Shown here: piece by piece, positions 1-5,640 of the stretch
Layout: each line of letters opens with the position of its first letter
Position numbering within the stretch: position 1 is the stretch's first letter
DNA from: Faecalicoccus sp.
GTDB lineage: Bacteria; Bacillota_I; Bacilli_A; Erysipelotrichales; Erysipelotrichaceae
NCBI GenBank assembly: GCA_017941505.1
Contig: JAGAWH010000209.1
Coordinates: forward strand, 1-7,136
Direction of reading: 5' to 3'
DNA length: 7,136 nucleotides
The notes under the pieces: generated by a model
What the model was told of the DNA's origin: nothing
Database searches by the model: none
The model's input: the letters and a program-made list of their open reading frames with translations, nothing else
Made by a program: the position numbers and the translations under genes

Positions 1-64
1 GATTTCCTAAAAGACCGATTTTATTTCCGCATATATCGCAATATTTTTTATCGAATAATCCCAT
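1..64 (-). CDS. DUF4428-type zinc-ribbon protein, N-terminal fragment
   Basis: Reading the minus strand from an ATG at 64 gives 21 codons before the window ends: MGLFDKKYCDICGNKIGLLG followed by N. The Cys-x-x-Cys knuckle (CDIC, residues 9-12) followed by GNKIGLLGN is the typical opening of DUF4428 proteins, small zinc-ribbon modules often joined to PH-like or membrane domains. An AAAGGAG ribosome binding site (minus strand, 77 to 71) sits 6 bases before the ATG, which supports this start. The second Cys pair expected about 20 residues later is outside the window. The gene is transcribed divergently from sppA. The function of the family is unknown; the metal-binding role is inferred from the Cys pair. 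Confidence 0.8.
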   Translation of the reverse strand, partial: MGLFDKKYCDICGNKIGLLGN

Positions 65-97
65 AATAATCTCCTTTCATGATGTCTTGTTAACTTT

Positions 98-126
98 ATT
101 ATATCGGATTTTTAAAGTAATGAATA
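98..126 (-). promoter_or_regulatory. Probable promoter of the DUF4428 gene
   Basis: On the minus strand a perfect -10 hexamer TATAAT lies at 103 to 98. With a 17-base spacer the -35 position is TATTCA (126 to 121), only three of six matches to consensus. Transcription would start near 91, giving a leader of under 30 bases before the ATG at 64. The -10 is convincing and the -35 is weak. Confidence 0.5.
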
Positions 127-132
127 ACTGAA

Positions 133-153
133 ATATGAACGTGATGTTCATAT
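133..153. promoter_or_regulatory. Perfect inverted repeat between divergent promoters, candidate operator
   Basis: The arms ATATGAAC (133-140) and GTTCATAT (146-153) are exact reverse complements separated by 5 bases. The repeat overlaps the proposed -35 of sppA and ends 6 bases from the proposed -35 of the divergent DUF4428 gene, so one bound protein could act on both promoters. There is no T-run, so it is not a terminator. The regulator is unknown. The 5-base gap between GAAC and GTTC does not fit the Bacillota LexA box, which has four. Confidence 0.5.
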
Positions 154-173
154 CTTTTTAAAAGTGATACAAT
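145..173 (+). promoter_or_regulatory. Probable sppA promoter
   Basis: A -10 hexamer TACAAT (168-173) lies 24 bases before the sppA ATG. With a 17-base spacer the -35 is TGTTCA (145-150), which is poor and falls inside the right arm of the inverted repeat at 133-153. A weak -35 overlapped by a dyad would suit a regulated promoter. The assignment is from sequence only. Confidence 0.45.
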
Positions 174-197
174 TTTTAAGAAAGTGAGGAAATACAT

Positions 198-1823
198 ATG
201 GGTTGGTTATTAAATATATTGGGAAACCTAATCAGTATCGCCATCGCCATCGGAATTATCGTTTTGATTGGTTTTGCACTTTTCTCAAAGCGAAAAAAGA
301 AAGATGACATTGAGATGGATAAGGTTGATCGTGTAGTACTCGATGTAAACCTTGTTGATGAAAAGAAAAATGATTTTGGTCTAAGTAAGGCAATGACCAT
401 GGAAGATCTAAAAAAAGCCTTAACAGTACTTGAAAAAGATAAAAAGATCAAAGAACTTGCCTTAGATATGGATTCTTTTGACTGCTCTTTAGCACAGATG
501 GTTGAGCTTGATCCTTATTTAGAAAGAATCAAGAAAAATAAGAAAGTTACTGCCTATGCCACTTCCTTGGAAATGCAGGATTATCTTTGCGCTGTTGCAG
601 CGGATTCTATTTATGTACTGGACTCTAATTCTTCCCGTATATCGCTGGAAGCACCATCTTCTTCAACGATGTACTATAAAAGAATATTGGATAAGTTAGG
701 CATTCGCATGCATGTGATCCATGTGGGAGCTTATAAGGGAACCGGCGAAAACTACAGCTTAGACAAGATGAGTCCGGAAAGAAGAGAGTCGATTCATGAG
801 CTTCAGGAACAAACCTTATCCGCTATGATGGAACGTATTCAAAAATATCGTCATATTGATATTAAAGAAGACTTATTATCCGGTAAATGGTACTATACGG
901 GTCGTAAAGAAGCATTATCAGCCGGGTTAATTGATGGTTTTGCAGCTTATATGGATATGCCAAGAAACAACGAAAATAAAACTGTATCCATTAACCGCTA
1001 CTTCTCGGAAAAGTATAAGGAAAAAGAGAAGAAAAAACAGGATGAAATCTTAGTATTCCCATTATCGGGAACCATTCGTGAAAAAGATGGATTGAATGAT
1101 GCCGGACTGTTGAGTCAGATTCGCCAGATCAAGGATCATGAAAACGCCAAAGGAATTGTTCTTTATATCAATTCTCCGGGAGGCTCCGCTCTTGAATCGG
1201 AAAAAATGTATCAGCGCCTTAAGGCATTGGATTTACCTGTTTATGCATTCCAATCCGAAGTCGCTGCCTCAGGTGGATACTATATTTGTTCAGCTGCTAA
1301 GAAAATCTATGCGACACCGTTTACCATTACCGGATCTATCGGCGTTGTATCGATGATTCCGAATGTATCGGGGGCAATAAAAAAGCTAGATATTACGGTT
1401 GAAAATGAGAATACAGGTAACTATGAATCCTTTGATCCAACCCTGCCTTTAAGTAAAGAGGTGGAAGATAAGATCAGAGCATCTATGCTGGAGACATATG
1501 CTGAATTTAAGGAAAGGGTAAAATCAGCACGAGGAATGGATGAAGATACGCTGGAACCACTGGCAGGCGGAAGAGTGTATCTGGGATGTAAGGCAAAAGA
1601 AATTGGTTTAATTGATGAGGTCGGTACTTTAGAGGATTGTATTAAAGCTCTTGCCAAAGAGTTAAATCTTACATCTTATGCCGTAAAGACAATCTATAAA
1701 AAACAGGATCTTCAAGATCGATTCCCATTGCCGCTGGATAAATTGAACACAGAGGCCATGCGTATTCTTTCACAGGATGCAGGCATTCAAATGCTGGAAC
1801 CGGAATATCAATCTATATTCTAA
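198..1823 (+). CDS. sppA: Long-form signal peptide peptidase SppA (S49 serine protease), membrane-anchored
   Basis: This 541-residue protein has one N-terminal membrane helix (about 4-29), a basic stop KRKKK (31-35) and two tandem ClpP-fold S49 domains (about 45-255 and 283-490). The C-terminal domain carries the oxyanion region NSPGGS (325-330) and the nucleophile Ser358 in VAASGGYY. The N-terminal domain carries Lys180 in AYKGTGENY followed by MSPERRE, matching the general-base lysine region (Lys209) of E. coli SppA. It is therefore the two-domain dyad form and not the roughly 330-residue Bacillus form. The family degrades cleaved signal peptides and other membrane-associated substrates. 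The start is fixed by GTGAGGA (184-190) 7 bases before the ATG. The gene has its own promoter and ends in tandem stops TAA TGA just before a terminator, so it is probably monocistronic. Oddity: positive charges flank only the C-terminal side of the helix. Confidence 0.92.
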   Translation: MGWLLNILGNLISIAIAIGIIVLIGFALFSKRKKKDDIEMDKVDRVVLDVNLVDEKKNDFGLSKAMTMEDLKKALTVLEKDKKIKELALDMDSFDCSLAQMVELDPYLERIKKNKKVTAYATSLEMQDYLCAVAADSIYVLDSNSSRISLEAPSSSTMYYKRILDKLGIRMHVIHVGAYKGTGENYSLDKMSPERRESIHELQEQTLSAMMERIQKYRHIDIKEDLLSGKWYYTGRKEALSAGLIDGFAAYMDMPRNNENKTVSINRYFSEKYKEKEKKKQDEILVFPLSGTIREKDGLNDAGLLSQIRQIKDHENAKGIVLYINSPGGSALESEKMYQRLKALDLPVYAFQSEVAASGGYYICSAAKKIYATPFTITGSIGVVSMIPNVSGAIKKLDITVENENTGNYESFDPTLPLSKEVEDKIRASMLETYAEFKERVKSARGMDEDTLEPLAGGRVYLGCKAKEIGLIDEVGTLEDCIKALAKELNLTSYAVKTIYKKQDLQDRFPLPLDKLNTEAMRILSQDAGIQMLEPEYQSIF

Positions 1824-1825
1824 TG

Positions 1826-1847
1826 AGGGTGGGGTATCCCACCTTTT
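1826..1847 (+). terminator. Intrinsic terminator after sppA
   Basis: Stem GGTGGG (1828-1833) and CCCACC (1838-1843) with loop GTAT, extendable by A-U and G-U pairs, then TTTT (1844-1847) and an AT-rich stretch. It starts two bases after the sppA stop codon. The stem is GC-rich but the T-run is short. Confidence 0.75.
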
Positions 1848-1860
1848 AATTACGCCCTTA

Positions 1861-1925
1861 GTTAGTATTTACTAACCGCAGGACGGTTAGATATAATTAA
1901 CCGGAAAAGTTAGATACTGTTAACT
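1861..1925. promoter_or_regulatory. Three tandem GTTAG-type palindromes, candidate metalloregulator operators of feoAB
   Basis: Dyad 1 (1861-1876) has perfect arms GTTAGTA and TACTAAC around TT. Dyad 2 (1884-1903) has arms CGGTTA and TAACCG. Dyad 3 (1908-1925) has arms AGTTA and TAACT. Their centres are 25 and 23 bases apart, and dyads 2 and 3 share the exact octamer GTTAGATA. TTAG/CTAA half-sites are typical of DtxR-family (IdeR/MntR/SirR-type) iron or manganese repressors, and feo genes are common targets of these, so an iron-responsive DtxR-like protein is my inference. No regulator gene is in the window, and the sites do not match a Fur box. Confidence 0.6.
1869..1897 (+). promoter_or_regulatory. 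feoAB promoter
   Basis: A perfect TATAAT (1892-1897) lies 17 bases downstream of TTACTA (1869-1874). Transcription would begin near 1904, leaving a leader of about 40 bases to the feoAB ATG at 1944. Palindrome 1 covers the -35 and palindrome 2 covers the -10, the arrangement expected for steric repression. Confidence 0.65.
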
Positions 1926-1943
1926 AAAAACAGGAGGATATAG

Positions 1944-4286
1944 ATGACTACTTTAATGGATTTAAAAGTTGGTGAAAGCGCCCGAATTGATATTGTCGGC
2001 GGACAGGGAGCTTTACGTCAGCACTTTTTGGACATGGGAGTGATTCCCGGAGCAGAAGTAACGGTTGTAAAGCTGGCACCGCTTGGCGATCCCATGGAAC
2101 TAAGAATTCATGGATATGAGTTGACGCTGCGTCTGGAGGATGCCGGACGGATACAGGTAACACCGATTGAGACGATTGAAAAAACAACTAAAGAACGAAT
2201 GGATAAGCCAATTCATCATCCGGCTTTAGGTGAACCGGGTGTGCATCATGTGGATGGCGAAGAAAAACCTTTCCCCGATGATCATGTATTAACATTTGCC
2301 TTAGTCGGTAACCAGAACAGTGGTAAAACAACATTATTTAACCAATTGACAGGTGCCAACCAGCATGTAGGAAACTTTCCCGGGGTTACCGTTGACAGAA
2401 AGGATGGAAGCATAAAGGGATATCCGAAAACCCGCGTGACAGATTTACCGGGTATCTATTCTATGTCTCCGTATTCAAGTGAAGAAATGGTATCACGTAA
2501 TCATGTTCTTCAAGATAAACCCAATGCGATCATCAATATTGTTGATGTTACCAATATTGAAAGAAACCTGTATTTGACAATGCAGCTTTTAGAGATGGAT
2601 ACCCCGATGGTGGTTGCTCTTAACATGATGGATGAAATGACCGGAAATGGCGGAGAAGTGGATATCAACCGAATGGAAGCCATGTTAGGTGTTCCTGTTG
2701 TACCGATCTCAGCGGCCAAAAAACAGGGCGTAGATGAGCTTGTCATGCATGCAATCCATATCGCCAAATATAAAGAAAAACCGGTTAAACAGGATTATTG
2801 TTCACCGGAAGATCATAACGGGGCTGTTCATCGAAGCCTGCATGCGGTAAGCAGCTTAATTGAAGACCATGCTCAAAGGGCCGGTATTCCTATTCGCTTT
2901 GCCTCATCCAAGGTTCTTGAAAATGACCAAAATATTATAAGCCGATTGAATCTAGACCAGAATGAAACGGAAACATTAGAACATATTACACTTCAGATGG
3001 AAAAGGAACGTGGATTAGACCGCTGCGCTGCGATGGCGGATATGCGTTTTGCGTTCATTGAAAAGGTTTGTGATGCCTGTGTTTATAAACCGAAACAATC
3101 TAAAGAAAGAGAACGTTCACAGAGAATTGATTCGGTATTAACCGGAAAATGGACGGCAATTCCGATCTTCATTATGATCATGGGGCTTGTCTTCTATTTA
3201 ACTTTTAATGTGGTAGGGGCATGGCTGCAGGAACTTTTAGAAAACGGAGTCGGTATGTTAACGGATACCGTAGATGCCTTGTTGACAGCTCATCAGGTCA
3301 ATCCCGTATTACATTCTCTTGTGATCAAGGGAATCTTTGAAGGAGTAGGAAGTGTGCTGAGCTTTTTACCGATTGTGGTCGTTATGTTTTTCTTTTTGTC
3401 CATGTTAGAGGATAGCGGCTATATTGCCCGTGTTGCCTTCTTTATGGATAAAATATTACGAAAAATCGGTTTATCCGGACGGAGTATTGTGCCACTTTTG
3501 ATTGGGTTTGGATGCTCTGTACCGGCTGTTATGGCAACACGTACCTTACCGAGTGACCGTGACCGCAAAATGACGATTCTTTTGACTCCGTTTATGAGCT
3601 GTACGGCTAAACTTCCAATCTATGCCTTTTTTGTGAATGCCTTTTTCCCTAAACAGGGAGGCTTTGTGATGACTGGTCTTTATATTGTAGGAATTTTAAC
3701 AGGTATTCTGGGTGCGTTCTTATTTAAAAATACATTGTTTAAAGGAGAGGCTGTTCCGTTTGTGATGGAGCTTCCGAATTATCGATTACCGAGTCCAAGA
3801 AGTACCCTGCAGCTGATGTGGGAGAAGGCAAAAGATTTCCTGCAGAAAGCTTTCTCTGTAATTCTTGTCGCAACGGTAGTAGTTTGGTTTTTACAGAGTT
3901 TTGATACCGGATTTAATATGGTAACGGATTCTTCTTTAAGCATCATGGCAGGTATATCCAATGTACTGGTTCCGATCTTTAAACCCATCGGATTGGGAGA
4001 TTGGAGAATTGTAACATCGCTGATTTCCGGATTTATGGCAAAGGAAAGTGTTGTTTCCGTTCTAAAAGTATTGTTCGGAAACGCAGGAGGCGTAAGAGCG
4101 GTTATGTCAACTGCTTCTGCCGTAAGCTTATTAATCTTCAGCCTGCTGTATACACCATGTGTGGCAGCTATCGCATCCGTAAAGCGGGAGTTGGGTCACG
4201 GCTGGGCCATCGGTATGTCAATTTGGCAATGTGTCATTGCCTGGATTGCTGCAGGATTCTTCTATTTAATAATGATAATATTCTAG
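1944..4286 (+). CDS. feoAB: FeoA-FeoB fusion, ferrous iron transporter
   Basis: This 780-residue inner membrane protein takes up Fe(II). Residues 1-74 are a complete FeoA SH3-like domain (DMGVIPGAEV at 30-39). A His-rich linker (about 75-115) leads to the cytoplasmic FeoB G domain: G1 GNQNSGKTT (122-130), G2 Thr148 in FPGVTVD, G3 DLPG (167-170), G4 NMMD (227-230) and G5 region SAAK (256-259). A helical regulatory segment (about 280-390) precedes the polytopic Gate region (about 400-779), with the conserved cysteine motifs GFGCSVPA (521-528) and SCTAKLP (552-558) and a late LYTPC (735-739). FeoA and FeoB are usually separate; here they share one unbroken frame. AGGAGG (1932-1937) sits 6 bases before the ATG. 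It is the first gene of the operon, and the next ribosome binding site overlaps its stop codon. No feoC is seen. Confidence 0.96.
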   Translation: MTTLMDLKVGESARIDIVGGQGALRQHFLDMGVIPGAEVTVVKLAPLGDPMELRIHGYELTLRLEDAGRIQVTPIETIEKTTKERMDKPIHHPALGEPGVHHVDGEEKPFPDDHVLTFALVGNQNSGKTTLFNQLTGANQHVGNFPGVTVDRKDGSIKGYPKTRVTDLPGIYSMSPYSSEEMVSRNHVLQDKPNAIINIVDVTNIERNLYLTMQLLEMDTPMVVALNMMDEMTGNGGEVDINRMEAMLGVPVVPISAAKKQGVDELVMHAIHIAKYKEKPVKQDYCSPEDHNGAVHRSLHAVSSLIEDHAQRAGIPIRFASSKVLENDQNIISRLNLDQNETETLEHITLQMEKERGLDRCAAMADMRFAFIEKVCDACVYKPKQSKERERSQRIDSVLTGKWTAIPIFIMIMGLVFYLTFNVVGAWLQELLENGVGMLTDTVDALLTAHQVNPVLHSLVIKGIFEGVGSVLSFLPIVVVMFFFLSMLEDSGYIARVAFFMDKILRKIGLSGRSIVPLLIGFGCSVPAVMATRTLPSDRDRKMTILLTPFMSCTAKLPIYAFFVNAFFPKQGGFVMTGLYIVGILTGILGAFLFKNTLFKGEAVPFVMELPNYRLPSPRSTLQLMWEKAKDFLQKAFSVILVATVVVWFLQSFDTGFNMVTDSSLSIMAGISNVLVPIFKPIGLGDWRIVTSLISGFMAKESVVSVLKVLFGNAGGVRAVMSTASAVSLLIFSLLYTPCVAAIASVKRELGHGWAIGMSIWQCVIAWIAAGFFYLIMIIF

Positions 4287-4297
4287 GAGGTACATGT

Positions 4298-4462
4298 ATG
4301 AATGCTGCCGACGTATTAATAATCTGTCTTTTAACAATCATCCTGGTGCGTGCCTTGATTGTGATTTTTAACGATCGAAAAAAGAGAAAAGGCTGTCTTG
4401 GCTGCAGCTCTAAGTGTTCGGGATGCACCCTTTCCTGTAAATTAAAGGAGCACCAATCATGA
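4298..4462 (+). CDS. FeoB-associated Cys-rich membrane peptide
   Basis: This 54-residue protein has one membrane helix (about 6-24), a basic patch RKKRK (27-31) and a Cys cluster at residues 33, 36, 40, 43 and 47 (GCLGC, KCSGC, LSC). That plan, and its place directly after feoB, match the FeoB_associated family (Cys-rich membrane protein). The positive-inside rule puts the cysteines in the cytoplasm, where they could bind Fe(II) leaving FeoB or bear on transporter regulation; the role is inferred and experimentally unclear for the family. AGGAGG (4285-4290), which includes part of the feoAB stop, lies 7 bases before the ATG and fixes the start. The frame stays open upstream to 4001 inside feoAB, but no ribosome binding site or homology supports a longer form. 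Its TGA overlaps the ATG of the next gene (ATGA), so the two are probably translationally coupled. Confidence 0.88.
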   Translation: MNAADVLIICLLTIILVRALIVIFNDRKKRKGCLGCSSKCSGCTLSCKLKEHQS

Positions 4463-4830
4463 ATATTGTATTAGCTGTGGGTGTCGGTGCCATCTTTATC
4501 TTTGCCCTGTATAAGACAATTTCCCGATCCAGAAAGGGAAGTGCCTGCTGCGGGGAACACGAAGGAAGTATCAAAAGAATCGGACCGGCTGATCGTAATA
4601 AAAGTCATTATCCATATGAGGCATCGGCGGATATTATGGGCATGACCTGTGATAATTGTGCTGCCCGCGTGGAAAATGCATTAAATAAGATTGATGGAAT
4701 TTGGGCATCGGTTTCCATTGACTCCAAAAAGGCTAAGATCTTATCAAAAGAACCATTGGATGTTCATTCCATAAAGGATGCAGTCATCGAAGAAGGCTAT
4801 GGTATAGATAATATTGAAATAAAGAGGTGA
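4459..4830 (+). CDS. Membrane-anchored heavy-metal-associated (HMA) domain protein of the feo operon
   Basis: This 123-residue protein has a membrane helix (about 2-19), a basic stretch RSRK (23-26), a Cys/His patch CCGEHE (30-35), a linker with ADRNKSHYPY (44-53) and a C-terminal HMA domain (about 56-120). The HMA metal loop is GMTCDNC (61-67), so Cys64 and Cys67 are the expected ligands, and VENALNKIDGI follows as in Atx1/CopZ-type folds. HMA domains normally carry Cu(I) or other soft metals. Here the gene is last in a ferrous-iron operon, overlapping its predecessor by 4 bases, with AAAGGAG (4444-4450) as the ribosome binding site. Charge bias places the metal sites in the cytoplasm. A metal chaperone or sensor for the FeoB system is the natural inference. 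I recall similar proteins near feoB in other Bacillota, but no defined function. Confidence 0.85.
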   Translation: MNIVLAVGVGAIFIFALYKTISRSRKGSACCGEHEGSIKRIGPADRNKSHYPYEASADIMGMTCDNCAARVENALNKIDGIWASVSIDSKKAKILSKEPLDVHSIKDAVIEEGYGIDNIEIKR

Positions 4831-4844
4831 TAAACCTCTTTTTT
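4821..4844 (+). terminator. Intrinsic terminator of the feo operon, overlapping the last gene
   Basis: Arms AAAGAGGT (4821-4828) and ACCTCTTT (4834-4841) form a perfect 8-bp stem with a 5-base loop, and the T-run continues to 4844. The left arm is made of the last two codons and the first base of the TGA stop of the HMA gene, so the hairpin starts inside the coding sequence. Confidence 0.85.
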
Positions 4845-4855
4845 AAATCTATTAT

Positions 4856-4876
4856 ATCTAGTAATAAATACTAGAT
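4856..4876. promoter_or_regulatory. Perfect 8-5-8 inverted repeat upstream of trhA, candidate operator
   Basis: Arms ATCTAGTA (4856-4863) and TACTAGAT (4869-4876) are exact reverse complements around ATAAA. The repeat covers the -35 region of the trhA promoter and is not followed by a T-run. It has the same overall geometry (21 bases, 5-base gap) as the repeat at 133-153 but a different sequence. Its inner TAGTA/TACTA letters resemble feo dyad 1, with wider spacing. The regulator is unknown. Confidence 0.5.
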
Positions 4877-4878
4877 GG

Positions 4879-4887
4879 TGTTACAAT
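4879..4887 (+). promoter_or_regulatory. Extended -10 promoter of trhA
   Basis: TGT precedes TACAAT (4882-4887), giving an extended -10 (TGn plus hexamer). No good -35 is found at 17 or 18 bases (TAGTAA or CTAGTA), which fits an extended -10 promoter whose upstream part is taken up by the palindrome at 4856-4876. The leader would be only about 15 bases. Confidence 0.6.
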
Positions 4888-4908
4888 GAGAACAAGGAGG
4901 ATAATAAT

Positions 4909-5562
4909 ATGGAATCAATGATGAAAAATCCGTATCCTTTAACCTTTAAAGAAGAAGTCGGTAATTCTATTTCTCACGGTATCATGGCATTATGTGTTAT
5001 TTTCAGTTTGCCGTATTATGCCATTCGTTCTTATTTACAAGGCGGAACCGGATATGCCTTCGGTGTATCGGTATTTTTGCTCAGCTTATTTTTAATGTTT
5101 ATCACATCCTGTCTGTATCATTGTTCCATATATGGAACAACGCAGAAATATGTGTTTCGCAAGCTGGATCATATTATGATCCTTGTGGCGATTGCGGGTA
5201 CCTATACACCGGTATGTCTTGTCTTCATGAATAATCTTTTTGGATATATTCTGCTGATGCTTGAATGGTCAATGGCACTCGGCGGCATCCTTTTAAAGGC
5301 CATCGCAAAGAAAAGTTATCCCAAATTATCGATGATGATTTATATGACCATGGGATGGCTGGCGATATTCTTTCTACCGCAGTTATTTAAAACCGGTTCT
5401 TTTCGCTTTATGGGATGGATTGTTGCGGGAGGAATATTATATTCCATCGGAGCTTATTTTTACTCCAGGCCGCAAAAGCGATATTTCCATTTTATATGGC
5501 ATTTGTTGATTATAGGTGCATCGATTTGCCATATGATCGGAATTCTCTACTGTATGGTATAA
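4909..5562 (+). CDS. trhA: PAQR-family (hemolysin III / TrhA) membrane protein
   Basis: This 217-residue protein has about seven membrane helices and the signature motifs of the hemolysin III/AdipoR family: EEVGNSISHG (15-24), S67-x3-H71 (SCLYH), KLDHIMI (85-91, with Asp87) and a C-terminal H194-x3-H198 in HFIWHLL followed by His208. His71, His194 and His198 correspond to the zinc ligands of human adiponectin receptors, and Asp87 to the nearby conserved acid, so a zinc-dependent hydrolase-like site in the membrane is inferred. Bacterial members have been linked to membrane fluidity and energetics (TrhA); haemolysis is an older label. AAGGAGG (4894-4900) is 8 bases before the ATG. Met4 and Met5 are alternative starts but are less well spaced. 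It lies after the feo terminator with its own promoter, so it is probably a separate unit. Confidence 0.92.
   Translation: MESMMKNPYPLTFKEEVGNSISHGIMALCVIFSLPYYAIRSYLQGGTGYAFGVSVFLLSLFLMFITSCLYHCSIYGTTQKYVFRKLDHIMILVAIAGTYTPVCLVFMNNLFGYILLMLEWSMALGGILLKAIAKKSYPKLSMMIYMTMGWLAIFFLPQLFKTGSFRFMGWIVAGGILYSIGAYFYSRPQKRYFHFIWHLLIIGASICHMIGILYCMV
5121..5140. repeat. Perfect 20-bp palindrome inside trhA
   Basis: TTGTTCCATA (5121-5130) is directly followed by its exact reverse complement TATGGAACAA (5131-5140). It begins at the last base of the codon for conserved His71 and runs into the loop coding region. It has no gap and no T-run. It could be a protein-binding site, a recombination or restriction target, or chance. 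Confidence 0.6.
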
Positions 5563-5571
5563 GACAATTTT

Positions 5572-5590
5572 AAAACAATAAAATGTTTTT
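5572..5590 (+). terminator. Weak AT-rich terminator-like hairpin after trhA
   Basis: AAAACA (5572-5577) can pair with TGTTTT (5584-5589) around a 6-base loop, with one further T at 5590. The stem has a single G-C pair and is weak, but it lies 10 bases after the trhA stop and before the next promoter, where a terminator is expected. Confidence 0.35.
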
Positions 5591-5613
5591 ATGATGAATA
5601 GATTATTTCGCGT

Positions 5614-5619
5614 TATAAT
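5614..5619 (+). promoter_or_regulatory. Promoter (-10) of the DUF937 gene
   Basis: A perfect TATAAT lies 21 bases before the ATG at 5641, with AGGAGG (5629-5634) between. No convincing -35 is seen at 16-18 bases (TGATGA, ATGATG or TATGAT). As the only clear promoter signal between trhA and the window end, it may also serve the amidotransferase gene at 6348 by read-through. Confidence 0.5.
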
Positions 5620-5640
5620 AAAGGAAATAGGAGGTTCTTT

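Noticed and set aside
133..153. LexA (SOS) box from GAAC and GTTC arms
   Set aside because: The Bacillota LexA site has four bases between GAAC and GTTC; here there are five, and the flanking bases also differ from the consensus.
176..451. Minus-strand reading frame across the start of sppA
   Set aside because: It is Ser/Phe-rich, lacks a ribosome binding site and mirrors the A-rich Lys/Asp codons of sppA; this is a shadow frame.
1850..1943. Riboswitch in the feoAB leader
   Set aside because: The palindromes surround the promoter hexamers and the predicted leader is only about 40 bases, too short for a known metal or cofactor riboswitch plus expression platform.
1850..1943. Fur box upstream of feoAB
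   Set aside because: I found no reasonable match to the GATAATGAT-type Fur repeat; the dyads are GTTAG-based.
4001..4297. Upstream extension of the Cys-rich peptide gene inside feoAB
   Set aside because: The frame is open, but it lies wholly within feoAB coding sequence, has no ribosome binding site and no recognisable domain. AGGAGG at 4285-4290 points to the ATG at 4298.
4992..5234. Overlapping plus-strand frame within trhA
   Set aside because: It lies inside a gene with clear family motifs, has no ribosome binding site, and its translation shows no recognisable domain.
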